DNA of 64,000 nt from Streptomyces sp. NBC_00539 (lineage in GTDB: Bacteria; Actinomycetota; Actinomycetes; Streptomycetales; Streptomycetaceae). The stretch is taken from positions 5,785,501 to 5,849,500 of the forward strand of contig NZ_CP107811.1 of the NCBI RefSeq assembly GCF_036346105.1, read 5' to 3'. Both the position numbers and the translations under genes were made by a program. Below the pieces are notes generated by a model. It ran no database searches, had not been told where the DNA came from, and saw only the letters and a program-made list of their open reading frames with translations. Below, piece by piece: positions 8,670-16,874 of the stretch (positions are counted from its first letter, which is position 1; each line of letters starts with the position of its first letter).

Positions 8670-9518
8670 ATGCTGCGCATCGCCGTCCCCAACAAGGGTT
8701 CACTCTCCGGACCGGCGTCGGCGATGCTCCATGAGGCCGGCTACCGGATGCGCAAGGAGTCCAAGGAACTCGTGGTCGTCGACCCCGAGAACGAGGTGGA
8801 GTTCTTCTACCTCCGCCCCAAGGACATCGCGATCTACGTGTCCTCCGGCAAGCTCGACATCGGCATCACCGGCCGGGACCTGCTGCTCGACTCCGGCGCC
8901 AGCGCCGAGGAGATCCTGCCGCTGAACTTCGGCCGGTCCACCTTCCGCTACGCCACCCTGCCCGGCACCGCGAAGGGCCCCGAGGACTTCACCGGGATGA
9001 CGATCGCGACCTCGTACGAGGGAATCGTCGCCAAGCACCTCGCCGAGAAGGGCATCGACGCCTCCGTCGTCCACCTCGACGGCGCGGTCGAGACCGCCAT
9101 CCAGCTCGGCGTCGCCCAGATCATCGCGGACGTCGTGGAGACCGGCACCAGCCTGCGCAACGCCGGCCTGGAAGTCATCGGCGAGCCGATCCTCACCTCC
9201 GAGGCCGTCGTCATCCGCGGCAACGGCACCGACCCGGCCGACCCGCAGGCCCAGCAGTTCCTGCGCCGCCTCCAGGGCGTCCTGGTGGCCCGCAGCTACG
9301 TGATGATGGACTACGACTGCCGCGCCGAGCACCTGGAGCGCGCGGTCGCCCTCACCCCCGGCCTGGAGTCGCCGACCGTCTCCCCGCTGCACAACGAGGG
9401 CTGGGTCGCCGTCCGGGCCATGGTTCCCGCCAAGGAAGCCCAGCGGATCATGGATGACCTGTACGAGCTCGGCGCGCGCGCGATCCTCACCACCTCCATC
9501 CACGCCTGCCGTCTCTGA
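8670..9518 (+). CDS. hisG: ATP phosphoribosyltransferase (long form)
   Basis: A 282-residue enzyme for the first, committed step of histidine synthesis (PRPP plus ATP). The start MLRIAVPNKGSLSGPA, the phosphate-binding motif DVVETGTSLR and a C-terminal regulatory ACT-like domain of the long, HisZ-independent form are visible. The ATG is preceded by AAGGAAG. The long form is normally inhibited by histidine through the C-terminal domain. A decaying tandem repeat follows the stop codon. Confidence 0.95.
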   Translation: MLRIAVPNKGSLSGPASAMLHEAGYRMRKESKELVVVDPENEVEFFYLRPKDIAIYVSSGKLDIGITGRDLLLDSGASAEEILPLNFGRSTFRYATLPGTAKGPEDFTGMTIATSYEGIVAKHLAEKGIDASVVHLDGAVETAIQLGVAQIIADVVETGTSLRNAGLEVIGEPILTSEAVVIRGNGTDPADPQAQQFLRRLQGVLVARSYVMMDYDCRAEHLERAVALTPGLESPTVSPLHNEGWVAVRAMVPAKEAQRIMDDLYELGARAILTTSIHACRL

Positions 9519-9526
9519 CACCCCTG

Positions 9527-9592
9527 CCCGTCACGGACACCAACCCGTCACGGACGCCAGCCGTCACCGACACCACCCGCCACTGACACGAC
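9527..9592 (+). repeat. Four decaying tandem repeats after hisG
   Basis: Units CCCGTCACGGACACCAA (9527-9543), CCCGTCACGGACGCCAG (9544-9560), CCGTCACCGACACCAC (9561-9576) and CCGCCACTGACACGAC (9577-9592) lie head to tail between hisG and the next gene. They encode nothing evident and look like a degenerating minisatellite. Confidence 0.7.
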
Positions 9593-9630
9593 CCGGCACT
9601 GCCGGAACCTCGCAGAACCGAGCGCACACC

Positions 9631-10092
9631 ATGGCCGACGCCGCCGCCCAGCCCGAACCGCCCGCCCTGCCGGTCACCTTCCGCCCGACCCGCACGAGGG
9701 CCGTGCTGCTGGGCGCCGGCCTCGCCGTCTTCGTCACGATCACGGCGATCGCCCTGCTCCTGAACCTGCACCCCGGCGAGCGGATCAGCTTCGTCTTCAC
9801 CGCGGTCCTGCTCAGCTCCGTCCTCGTGCTGCTCAGCCGCCCCAAGGTGGTCGCGGACGAGGCCGGGGTCACCGTCGTCAACCTCACCCGCACCCGCCGC
9901 CTGGAGTGGGCGCAGATCCTGCGGGTGAACCTCCGTCCGGGCGACCCGTGGGTCTTCCTCGACCTGAGCGACGGCACCAGCCTGCCCGTCCTCGGCATCC
10001 AGCCCGGCATCGCCAGGGCCCGGGCCATCGGCGACGCGCGCACCCTGCGCGCGCTGGCCGAAACCCGCGGAACCGGTACAAAGGGCCACTGA
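9631..10092 (+). CDS. PH-domain-containing membrane protein
   Basis: A 153-residue protein. Two hydrophobic helices (about residues 25-45 and 52-70) are followed by a compact beta-rich domain starting at SRPKVVADEAGVTVVN, matching the bacterial PH-like domain found in mycobacterial antigen 6 relatives. The domain probably faces the cytoplasm beside the membrane; its ligand is unknown. The start is the ATG at 9631; an upstream frame extension overlaps hisG and the repeat array and is not credible. No strong ribosome site is visible. The function is not known. Confidence 0.8.
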   Translation: MADAAAQPEPPALPVTFRPTRTRAVLLGAGLAVFVTITAIALLLNLHPGERISFVFTAVLLSSVLVLLSRPKVVADEAGVTVVNLTRTRRLEWAQILRVNLRPGDPWVFLDLSDGTSLPVLGIQPGIARARAIGDARTLRALAETRGTGTKGH

Positions 10093-10289
10093 CCCCGGGC
10101 ATCCCCGCTGCGTCCCATTGCGGCGGCGATCCCAATGACTACCCTGGTGGCGGGGCGCAGCTGTGCGCCCTCCCACCGGCCCCGGGACCCCGTGGCCCGT
10201 GGGCAACTGCGACTTGAGGAGTGACTCCCTCCAGCAATGGACGGATCGTCCGGTAGTACCCGCGCCGCCCTCCCCGTGGAGGCGGCGGC

Positions 10290-11639
10290 ATGACCATCCC
10301 GCTACTCCTTCTCGTGGCGGCATTCGCCCTGATCCTCGCCAACGGCTTCTTCGTGGCGGCCGAGTTCGGCCTCGTCACCGTGGAACGGCCCGAGGCCGAA
10401 CGCGCCGCGGCCGACGGTGACCGCCGTGCCCGCACGGTCGTCAGCGCCCTGCGTGAGCTGTCCTTCCAGCTCTCCGGCACCCAGCTCGGCATCACCATCA
10501 CCTCCCTGGTCGTCGGCATGCTCGCCGAACCGGCCCTCGCGGCCCTGCTGTCCGGTCCGCTCGCCGCCACCGGGCTGCCCGCGGGAGCCGTCTCGGGCGT
10601 CTCCGTCGTCATCGGCATGCTGCTCGCCTCCGCCGTCCAGATGGTCGTCGGCGAACTCGTCCCGAAGAACTGGGCGGTCTCCCGCCCGCTCCAGGTGGCC
10701 CGGTTCGTCGCCGGACCGCAGCAGTCCTTCTCCCGTGCCTTCCGGCCGGTCATCGCGGCCCTCAACGCCGTGGCGAACCGTCTCGTACGGGCGCTCGGCG
10801 TGGAGCCGGCCGAGGAGATGGCCTCCGCCCGCACCCCCGGCGAGCTCGTGTCCCTGGTCCGCCATTCGGCTCAGGCCGGCGCCCTGGAGCAGGACACCGC
10901 CGACCTGTTCGTACGGACCCTGTCCCTGGGCGGGCTCACGGCCCAGCACGTCATGACGCCCCGGGTGAAGGTCAGCGCCCTGATGCACACGGCCACCGCG
11001 GCCGACGTGCTCAACCTGACCCGGGCCACCGGCCTGTCCCGTTTCCCGGTCTACCGCGAGCGCATCGACGAGGTCACCGGCGTCGTCCACCTCAAGGACG
11101 CCCTCGCCGTACCGGAGGCGGAGCGCGCCCGCACCACCGTGACCCGCATCTGCGTCGCCCCGCTGCTGGTGCCCGGCTCGCTGCCGGTGCAGCCGCTGCT
11201 GGAGCGGCTGCGCAGCGAACAGCCGATGGCCGTCGTCGTGGACGAGTACGGCGGCACCGCCGGTGTCGTCACCCTGGAGGACATCGTGGAAGAACTCGTC
11301 GGCGAGGTCCGCGACGAACACGACCTCGCGGAGGACGACAGCCCCGAGCTGGCAGCCGTGCCCGCCGAGGACGGCCGCCCGTCCTGGGAGGCCGACGGAA
11401 GCTGCCGCGTGCACACCCTGCGCCGGATAGGCCTGGAGGTACCCGAAGGCCCGTACGAGACCGTCGCCGGTCTCGTCGCCGATCTGCTCGGCCGGATCCC
11501 CGCCCCCGGGGACCGCGCCGAACTCCCCGGCTGGAGGCTGTCCGTCCGCCAGGTGCGCCGCTACCGGGCCGAACGGGTCCGGCTCGTACGCACCGCCCCG
11601 CTCACCGCTCCCGCCGAACTCGAGGCGGTCGGCCGGTGA
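10290..11639 (+). CDS. CNNM/CorC-type (hemolysin family) membrane protein with CBS domains
   Basis: A 449-residue protein with the usual order: an N-terminal DUF21/CNNM membrane domain (about 1-195, beginning LLLLVAAFALILANGFFVAAEFG), two CBS domains (about 210-335, with DEYGGTAGVVTLEDIVEE) and a C-terminal CorC/HlyC domain (about 350-440). Family members are linked to magnesium or other cation export or homeostasis; the old haemolysin name is misleading. The ATG follows a GTGGAGG ribosome site. The stop overlaps the GTG of a paralogue, so the two are probably co-translated and may act as partners. Confidence 0.9.
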   Translation: MTIPLLLLVAAFALILANGFFVAAEFGLVTVERPEAERAAADGDRRARTVVSALRELSFQLSGTQLGITITSLVVGMLAEPALAALLSGPLAATGLPAGAVSGVSVVIGMLLASAVQMVVGELVPKNWAVSRPLQVARFVAGPQQSFSRAFRPVIAALNAVANRLVRALGVEPAEEMASARTPGELVSLVRHSAQAGALEQDTADLFVRTLSLGGLTAQHVMTPRVKVSALMHTATAADVLNLTRATGLSRFPVYRERIDEVTGVVHLKDALAVPEAERARTTVTRICVAPLLVPGSLPVQPLLERLRSEQPMAVVVDEYGGTAGVVTLEDIVEELVGEVRDEHDLAEDDSPELAAVPAEDGRPSWEADGSCRVHTLRRIGLEVPEGPYETVAGLVADLLGRIPAPGDRAELPGWRLSVRQVRRYRAERVRLVRTAPLTAPAELEAVGR

Positions 11640-12712
11640 ACGCGCTCCAACTGCTCTTCGCCCTGCTGCTCGTGCTGGCCAACGGTTTCTTCGTCGGCGC
11701 CGAGTTCGCCCTGGTCTCCGTACGCCGCAGCCAGATCGAACCCCTCGCGTCCGGTTCCAAGCGGGCCCGCCAGGTGCTGCACGGCCTGGAGAACCTGCCC
11801 CGGATGATGGCTGCCGCGCAGTTCGGCATCACCCTGTGCTCGCTGACGCTCGGCGCGGTCGCCGAACCCACCGTGGCCCGGCTGCTGGAGCCCCTCTTCC
11901 AGGCCGTCCACGTCCCGGAGGGCCTGGTCCATCCGCTCGGCTACGCCGTCGCGCTCGCCGCCGTGGTCTTCCTCCACCTGGTCATCGGCGAGATGGTGCC
12001 CAAGAACCTGGCCATGGCCGCCCCCGAGCGGACCGCCCTGTGGTTCAGCCCCGGCCTGGTCGCCTTCGCCCGCCTGTGCGGGCCGGTCACCACCGCGCTC
12101 GGCGCCTGCGCCACCTTCGTCCTGCGGCTCTTCAAGGTCGAGCCCAAGGACGAGGTCGAAGCCGTGTACACCAGTGCCCAGCTCGGCCGGCTCCTCAAGG
12201 ACTCCCGGCAGGCCGGGCTCCTGGAGCCGGTCGAACAGGAGCGCCTGGAGGACGCCTTGGAGCTGGGCACCCGCCCCGTCACCGACGTCCTCCTCGCCCG
12301 GGACCGGCTCGTCACCGTCGGCCCCGACGTCACACCGCGGCAGATCGAACAGCTGACCGTGCGGACGGGCTACTCGCGGTTCCCCGTCCGCTCCGGCAAC
12401 GGCGCCTTCATGGGCTACCTGCACGTCAAGGACGTACTGGACCTGGAGGAGCGGGAGCGGGCAGTGCCCCAGCGGGTCTGGCGCCGGATGACGACCCTGT
12501 CCTCCACCCTCCCGCTGGACGACGCGCTGACCGTCATGCGCCGCGACGCCACCCACCTGGCGCAGGTCGCCGGCCCGGGCGGCCGGGTGCTGGGCCTGGT
12601 CGCCATGGAGGACGTGCTGGAGATGCTGGTCGGCGAGGTCCGCGACCCCGCCCACCGCACGCCCCCGCCGGCCCGCAGGGCCCCCGCCCCGGAAGACGCC
12701 ATGGCCGGCTGA
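11636..12712 (+). CDS. CNNM-type (hemolysin family) membrane protein with CBS domains, second paralogue
   Basis: A 358-residue relative of the upstream gene. It has the DUF21/CNNM membrane domain (about 1-180, with NGFFVGAEFALVSVRRSQIE) and paired CBS domains (about 200-325, ending MEDVLEMLVGEV) but stops before a CorC/HlyC domain, so it is shorter than its neighbour. The start is a GTG at 11636 overlapping the previous stop (GTGA). Tandem pairs of one long and one short CNNM protein are common in actinobacteria. Cation transport or sensing is inferred from the family. Confidence 0.9.
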   Translation: MNALQLLFALLLVLANGFFVGAEFALVSVRRSQIEPLASGSKRARQVLHGLENLPRMMAAAQFGITLCSLTLGAVAEPTVARLLEPLFQAVHVPEGLVHPLGYAVALAAVVFLHLVIGEMVPKNLAMAAPERTALWFSPGLVAFARLCGPVTTALGACATFVLRLFKVEPKDEVEAVYTSAQLGRLLKDSRQAGLLEPVEQERLEDALELGTRPVTDVLLARDRLVTVGPDVTPRQIEQLTVRTGYSRFPVRSGNGAFMGYLHVKDVLDLEERERAVPQRVWRRMTTLSSTLPLDDALTVMRRDATHLAQVAGPGGRVLGLVAMEDVLEMLVGEVRDPAHRTPPPARRAPAPEDAMAG

Positions 12713-12724
12713 TCCCGACCCCGC

Positions 12725-13705
12725 TCAGGCGTAGCGGTCGAACAGCGCCTGGACGTACTCCTCGAGCCTGCGGGTCAGGACCCCGGCGGCCAGGTCGGTG
12801 CGGCCCAGCTCGCGCCAGGGGACGCCCACCTTCTCGGCATCGGGGGCGAAGCCCAGCGCGTCCAGGAGCCTCCAGTAGAGGTGCTCGGCGCGGTCTTCGG
12901 CCAGGGTCCCTCCGGCGGCGGCGTACCGGTCGGCGAACCGGATGCCCGCGGGAGCGCCGTGGAGCAGGGCGAGGGCCGTAGAGCAGTGCGCCACGTCCAG
13001 GTCGGCCGGCCCCCAGGACGTCTCCACCCAGTCGACGACACCGCTGATCCGAAGACCGTCGCCGCTCCCGGTGAACAGGACGTTGCCGGGATGGAAGTCC
13101 CGGTGCAGGAAGCAGCCCCGGTAGGCGGGCGGCTCGCGGCGGATGACGTCCACGGCCCGCCGCCACAGCCCGGGCCTGTGCGTGTCCGCGGGCGGGACCG
13201 CCCGCTCCGGGGAGGTCCACGCCTGATAGGTGCGGGGCCGCCGTTGCGTGGTGACCGGCAGCCGGTGGATGCCCACCAGTTGCCGGGCCAGCAGTTCGGC
13301 GCGTTCGTCGGCGTCCTGCTCGTCCAGGCGCACGGTCCCCGGCAGCAGGCTCATCAGCAAGGAGGGGTGGTCGCAGTGCCGCGCCGTCGCGTCCACCGCG
13401 GCGAGGGTGGCCGCGGGCACGTCCGTACCGCCGAGCAGGCGCAGGACGGCCGCCTCCCGGGACAGCAGGCCTTCCGCGTGCCGGCGGAAGAACGGCTCGA
13501 CGAAGGACCGCAGGACCAGAGAGCGCGCCCCATCCGGTCCCCGCAGGTCCAGCCTGCGCATCTGTGACGTCCACCCGCCGCGCAGCCGCACGGCCCGTTC
13601 CACGTACTCGCCCTCGGACAGCTGCTTCTGCACCCAGGAGCGGGTGGAACCCCAGTCCTGACCGTCCTGGTCCCCGCCGATGTCCTCGGCCCCCTCCGTC
13701 ACCAT
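12725..13705 (-). CDS. APH-family phosphotransferase
   Basis: A 326-residue protein with the aminoglycoside phosphotransferase/choline kinase fold. The catalytic loop reads CFLHRDFHPGNVLF (Brenner-type HxDxxxxN) and the metal-binding aspartate lies in GVVDWVETSWGPADLD. Most chromosomal members phosphorylate unknown small molecules, so resistance should not be assumed. The start codon is uncertain: the ATG at 13705 has no close ribosome site. The gene converges with the CNNM pair, 12 bases apart, and lies 62 bases downstream of the AAA ATPase on the same strand. Confidence 0.85.
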   Translation of the reverse strand: MVTEGAEDIGGDQDGQDWGSTRSWVQKQLSEGEYVERAVRLRGGWTSQMRRLDLRGPDGARSLVLRSFVEPFFRRHAEGLLSREAAVLRLLGGTDVPAATLAAVDATARHCDHPSLLMSLLPGTVRLDEQDADERAELLARQLVGIHRLPVTTQRRPRTYQAWTSPERAVPPADTHRPGLWRRAVDVIRREPPAYRGCFLHRDFHPGNVLFTGSGDGLRISGVVDWVETSWGPADLDVAHCSTALALLHGAPAGIRFADRYAAAGGTLAEDRAEHLYWRLLDALGFAPDAEKVGVPWRELGRTDLAAGVLTRRLEEYVQALFDRYA

Positions 13706-13767
13706 GCCGGCAGGGTAACCGCCTCCCGCGGAAGGCGCGCCGGGGACCCGGTACGCCGGCTCCGCCG

Positions 13768-15711
13768 CTACAACGGCGGTGGCTCCGGGCGCTCTTGGGG
13801 GCCCCGGCCGGAGAGGACCTCGCCGTACGCCTGCATCAGGTCCGCCAGCCGCAGCGTGGAGAGGTCCTCCCGGGAGGGGTCGCCTGCGAAGCCCGCCAGG
13901 CGCAGGTCCCGGTAGGCGCAGCTCTTCTCGTAGAGGGTGCGCAGGAACCGGCCGTTGCCCAGTTCGTCGATCCAGCCCTGCTCGACCACGTGCCCGCTGA
14001 TGCTGCGCAGCTCCTCCAGCGCCTCCTCGTCCCAGCGGTCGCCGTTGCCGTCCGCCAGCACCTCCCCGATCGAGGTCAGTTCGAGGGGACGGTAGCTCGG
14101 GAAGTCCACTCGGGTCGTGAACCGCGAGGAGAGTCCCGGGTTGGTGCTCAGCAGCCGGTCCATCCCGGCCGGGTAGCCCGCGAGGATCACCACGAGGTGG
14201 TCGCGGTTGTCCTCCGCGCGCTTGAGGAGCACCTGTAAGGCCTCGTCCCCGTATGCGTCACCCTTGCTGTAACCGGAGTTGGACAGGCTGTACGCCTCGT
14301 CCACGAACAGCACCCCGCCGATCGCGGAATCGATCAGCTCGTTCGCCTTCACGGCCGTCTGCCCGAGGAACTCGCCCACCAGATCGGCCCGCTGGGCCTC
14401 CACCAGGTGGTCGCCGCCCAGCAGGCCGAGCGCGTAGAAGACCCGGCCCAGGATCCGGGCCACCGTGGTCTTGCCCGTACCGGAGGGCCCCGAGAAGACG
14501 AAATGCCGCTTGGGCGGCTGCACCGGGAGGCCTTGGCCCGCCCGCAGCCTGGCCATGTGCAACTGCGCCGAGAGGGCTTTCACCTGCCGTTTGACGGGCT
14601 CCAGGCCCACCATCCGCTCCAGCTCCGCCAGCGCCTGCGCCAGCGCCCGCGGGTCGGCGGGCCCGGCCGGAAGGCCCACGGGCGCGCCCTGGGCCGGTAA
14701 CGCCGCCTTGTGCCGCGTCCCGTCCGCCCGGCCCCCGTCCGGAGGACCGAAGCGGGGCTCCGGCGGGTCGGGGAGCAGCGGGTCCGGCTCCGCCTGGCCG
14801 TCCGCCGCGACGTCCTGCGCGGGGGCGCCGCCCCCGCCGCCGAGGGCGACCGCCGCCAGGTCCCCGCCGGCCGGGGCGGGCCCGTGCCCGGCGAACTGCT
14901 CGCCCACGTGCCCGTAGGCCGCGTAACCCGCCATGTCGTCGGGGTCGCTGCTGTCGGCGATCGCCGTCAAGCGGGCCGCGGTGTCCATGAACGCCGGGTC
15001 CACCCGGTGCACCGCCCGGTACAGCGGCAGCGCGGCGGCGCTGCGGCCGGTCCCCTCGTGGGCCCGCGCCAGCCAGTACCGCAGCTCCTTGCGCTGCGGC
15101 TGCTCGCTGCGACAGCGCATCAGCGCCGCCGCCAGCATCGGCTCCGCCTGCCCGTACATCTCCAGCCGGACCCGGGCCATCCCGCCGAACAGGCGTGCCT
15201 CGATGCCCAGTTGCGGATCGTCCACCAGCGGTTCGGTGTGCCGCACCAGCTGCTCCCAGTCCTTGACCAGGTAGGCCCGGCAGGCGTGCAGGAAGCGGAC
15301 CTGCGGATCGGTGTCGACCGGGGGCAGGGCGGCCAGCGCCTGGTCCAGCTCGGGCACGTGGCGGCCGTCCAGCCAGTGCGAGGCGTGGGCCAGCAGCAGG
15401 TCGCGGCGGCTCTCCAGCACCGGCTGCACCCACCAGCCCAGCCAGTACCAGGAGTTCAGCGTCCTGCGGTGCCGGGCGCGCTGCTCCCCGAAGCGGTCCC
15501 GGTGCGCGTACATGCGCAGCAGCGCGTTGGTGGTGTCCGCCCTGAGCGCGTGCAGGCCCAGCCAGGCGTCCGCCATCGCGGGATCGAGCCGCACCGCCGT
15601 GCGGAACTCCTCCTCGGCCTGCGGATAGGCGCCCATGGTGCAGGCGTCGACCCCGCGCAGCCAGGCGAGTTCGGCCGGGGCGTGGGTGCTGCCCGGCATG
15701 CCGAAGTCCAT
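13768..15711 (-). CDS. CbxX/CfqX-type AAA ATPase, EccA-like
   Basis: About 647 residues from the ATG at 15711, chosen because GGGGGA precedes it; a GTG at 15723 would add four residues. The N-terminal half is made of TPR-like helices (for example ACTMGAYPQAEEEFRTAVRLDP). A low-complexity linker (about 280-345) leads to a C-terminal AAA+ domain with Walker A GPSGTGKTT and Walker B GGVLFVDEAYSL. TPR plus CbxX ATPase is the layout of EccA, the cytosolic ATPase of type VII secretion. No EsxA/B, EccB, C or D gene is in the window, so a type VII role is unproven. Confidence 0.85.
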   Translation of the reverse strand: MDFGMPGSTHAPAELAWLRGVDACTMGAYPQAEEEFRTAVRLDPAMADAWLGLHALRADTTNALLRMYAHRDRFGEQRARHRRTLNSWYWLGWWVQPVLESRRDLLLAHASHWLDGRHVPELDQALAALPPVDTDPQVRFLHACRAYLVKDWEQLVRHTEPLVDDPQLGIEARLFGGMARVRLEMYGQAEPMLAAALMRCRSEQPQRKELRYWLARAHEGTGRSAAALPLYRAVHRVDPAFMDTAARLTAIADSSDPDDMAGYAAYGHVGEQFAGHGPAPAGGDLAAVALGGGGGAPAQDVAADGQAEPDPLLPDPPEPRFGPPDGGRADGTRHKAALPAQGAPVGLPAGPADPRALAQALAELERMVGLEPVKRQVKALSAQLHMARLRAGQGLPVQPPKRHFVFSGPSGTGKTTVARILGRVFYALGLLGGDHLVEAQRADLVGEFLGQTAVKANELIDSAIGGVLFVDEAYSLSNSGYSKGDAYGDEALQVLLKRAEDNRDHLVVILAGYPAGMDRLLSTNPGLSSRFTTRVDFPSYRPLELTSIGEVLADGNGDRWDEEALEELRSISGHVVEQGWIDELGNGRFLRTLYEKSCAYRDLRLAGFAGDPSREDLSTLRLADLMQAYGEVLSGRGPQERPEPPPL

Positions 15712-16091
15712 CACATCCCCCACAAGCCTGCCCCCGTGGTGCGCGGCAACCCTCGGATCACTCCCGTGGGTTGTCCACCATGCCGATGAAATCAGGGCTG
15801 CATCGTACCTGCGGTGACGCTCCTTACCCAGGGTGCGGCAGCCGCGGGTCCGGAGGCCCCCGCGGACCCCACTGGTGACTCAGCGTGAAGGAAGTGGAGG
15901 GGATCGCGGTCGCGGCCGGCCGTCCGCGGCCCGCGCCGGGACAGAACGAAGCCCCCGATCACGGGGGAACAATCGGGGGCCTCGCGTCCGCCGCGGTCGC
16001 TGCGGACCGCGCATTCAGAACGTAAGGCCGCCGCGGGGGCGAGGTCAAGCGGCTCGGGGAACCCCCGGCGCAGGGCCGTCGGGGGCGGCGC
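15712..16091. other. Gene-free stretch between the EccA-like and kinase genes
   Basis: This 380-base region should hold the promoter of the EccA-like gene on its left side; no clear -10/-35 pair was found. On the right it holds one hairpin (described separately). Open frames here are short and arginine-rich without family signs. Nothing else is seen. Confidence 0.5.
15951..15980 (-). terminator. Hairpin downstream of the P-loop kinase gene
   Basis: GCCCCCGAT (15951-15959) pairs perfectly with ATCGGGGGC (15972-15980). It lies about 110 bases past the stop of the minus-strand kinase gene and is its likely terminator. Confidence 0.55.
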
Positions 16092-16751
16092 TCAGGCCCG
16101 GGGGAGTCCGTGACGTTGGGTGACCGAAGCCGGGGTTCGCGCAGTCGCAAGAGCCCCGGAAGTCCACTCGTATCCCGTACCGCTCTGGCGTACCAGGGTG
16201 TCGGCGAAGGGGCGCGAAGGGTCGCCCGAGAAGTGCACGAGCTCCGCGCGCTCCCATTCGTCCCAGAAACCGTGAAGTTCACGCCCGTCCCGGCTGCGCC
16301 CGCGCCCCCAGGACACCTCGCGCGGCGTCTCCAACCACAGCAGCCGCGCCAGCCACGGACGCAGGGCCCGCCGGCCCGCCCCGACGCCCTCGACGATCAC
16401 CACCGGGACCGGCTCCAGCACCCGCTCCGGGCCGAACCGGCGCAGCACCCAGTCGTACGGGGCCCAGCGCGCGGGCCGGCCGGCGGCGAGCGGCTCCAGG
16501 ACCTGGGCGCTGAGCCGCCCGAACCAGTCGAACAGTTCCTCGTGCGTGGCCACCTCGTCCAGGTGCAGCACGGGAGCTCCGCCCAGGGTCTCGGCGAGGC
16601 GCTGCGCGAAGGTGCTCTTGCCGGATCCGGCGTGCCCGTCGACGCCGATCAGCCGGACCGGCCCGAGCGAGGGCGACAGGGCGGCGAGCTCCCGCGCGAG
16701 TGGGCCCAGGGGCCGGCCGGGGGAGAGGGGGGACTGCTCGGGCTGCTCCAC
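16092..16751 (-). CDS. Uridine kinase-like P-loop protein
   Basis: A 219-residue nucleoside-kinase-like protein. The P-loop GVDGHAGSGKSTFAQ lies near residues 36-50 and a hydrophobic strand with acidic end (VPVVIVEGVGAG) near residue 115 suits the kinase Walker B position. The Asp-rich segment VLHLDEVATHEELFDW resembles the substrate-binding region of uridine kinase/phosphoribulokinase relatives. The phosphate acceptor is unknown. The gene is transcribed alone, back to back with the C39-type protease gene. Confidence 0.82.
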   Translation of the reverse strand: MEQPEQSPLSPGRPLGPLARELAALSPSLGPVRLIGVDGHAGSGKSTFAQRLAETLGGAPVLHLDEVATHEELFDWFGRLSAQVLEPLAAGRPARWAPYDWVLRRFGPERVLEPVPVVIVEGVGAGRRALRPWLARLLWLETPREVSWGRGRSRDGRELHGFWDEWERAELVHFSGDPSRPFADTLVRQSGTGYEWTSGALATARTPASVTQRHGLPRA

Positions 16752-16874
16752 CCGGCCAGCCTATGACGTGCGTGCCTCCGACACGGTCCCGCGGCTTCCG
16801 TCACCCGTCGCGCGGGAACTGGGAGGGTGGAGCAGCAGCCGATCCCGCCGTACCGACCCCAGGGGGCCACCACC

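Noticed and set aside
10290-12712. Haemolysin toxin genes
   Set aside because: The name is historical; the CNNM-CBS-CorC layout indicates cation-related membrane proteins.
12725-13705. Aminoglycoside resistance kinase
   Set aside because: The APH fold covers many metabolic kinases and nothing in context points to antibiotics.
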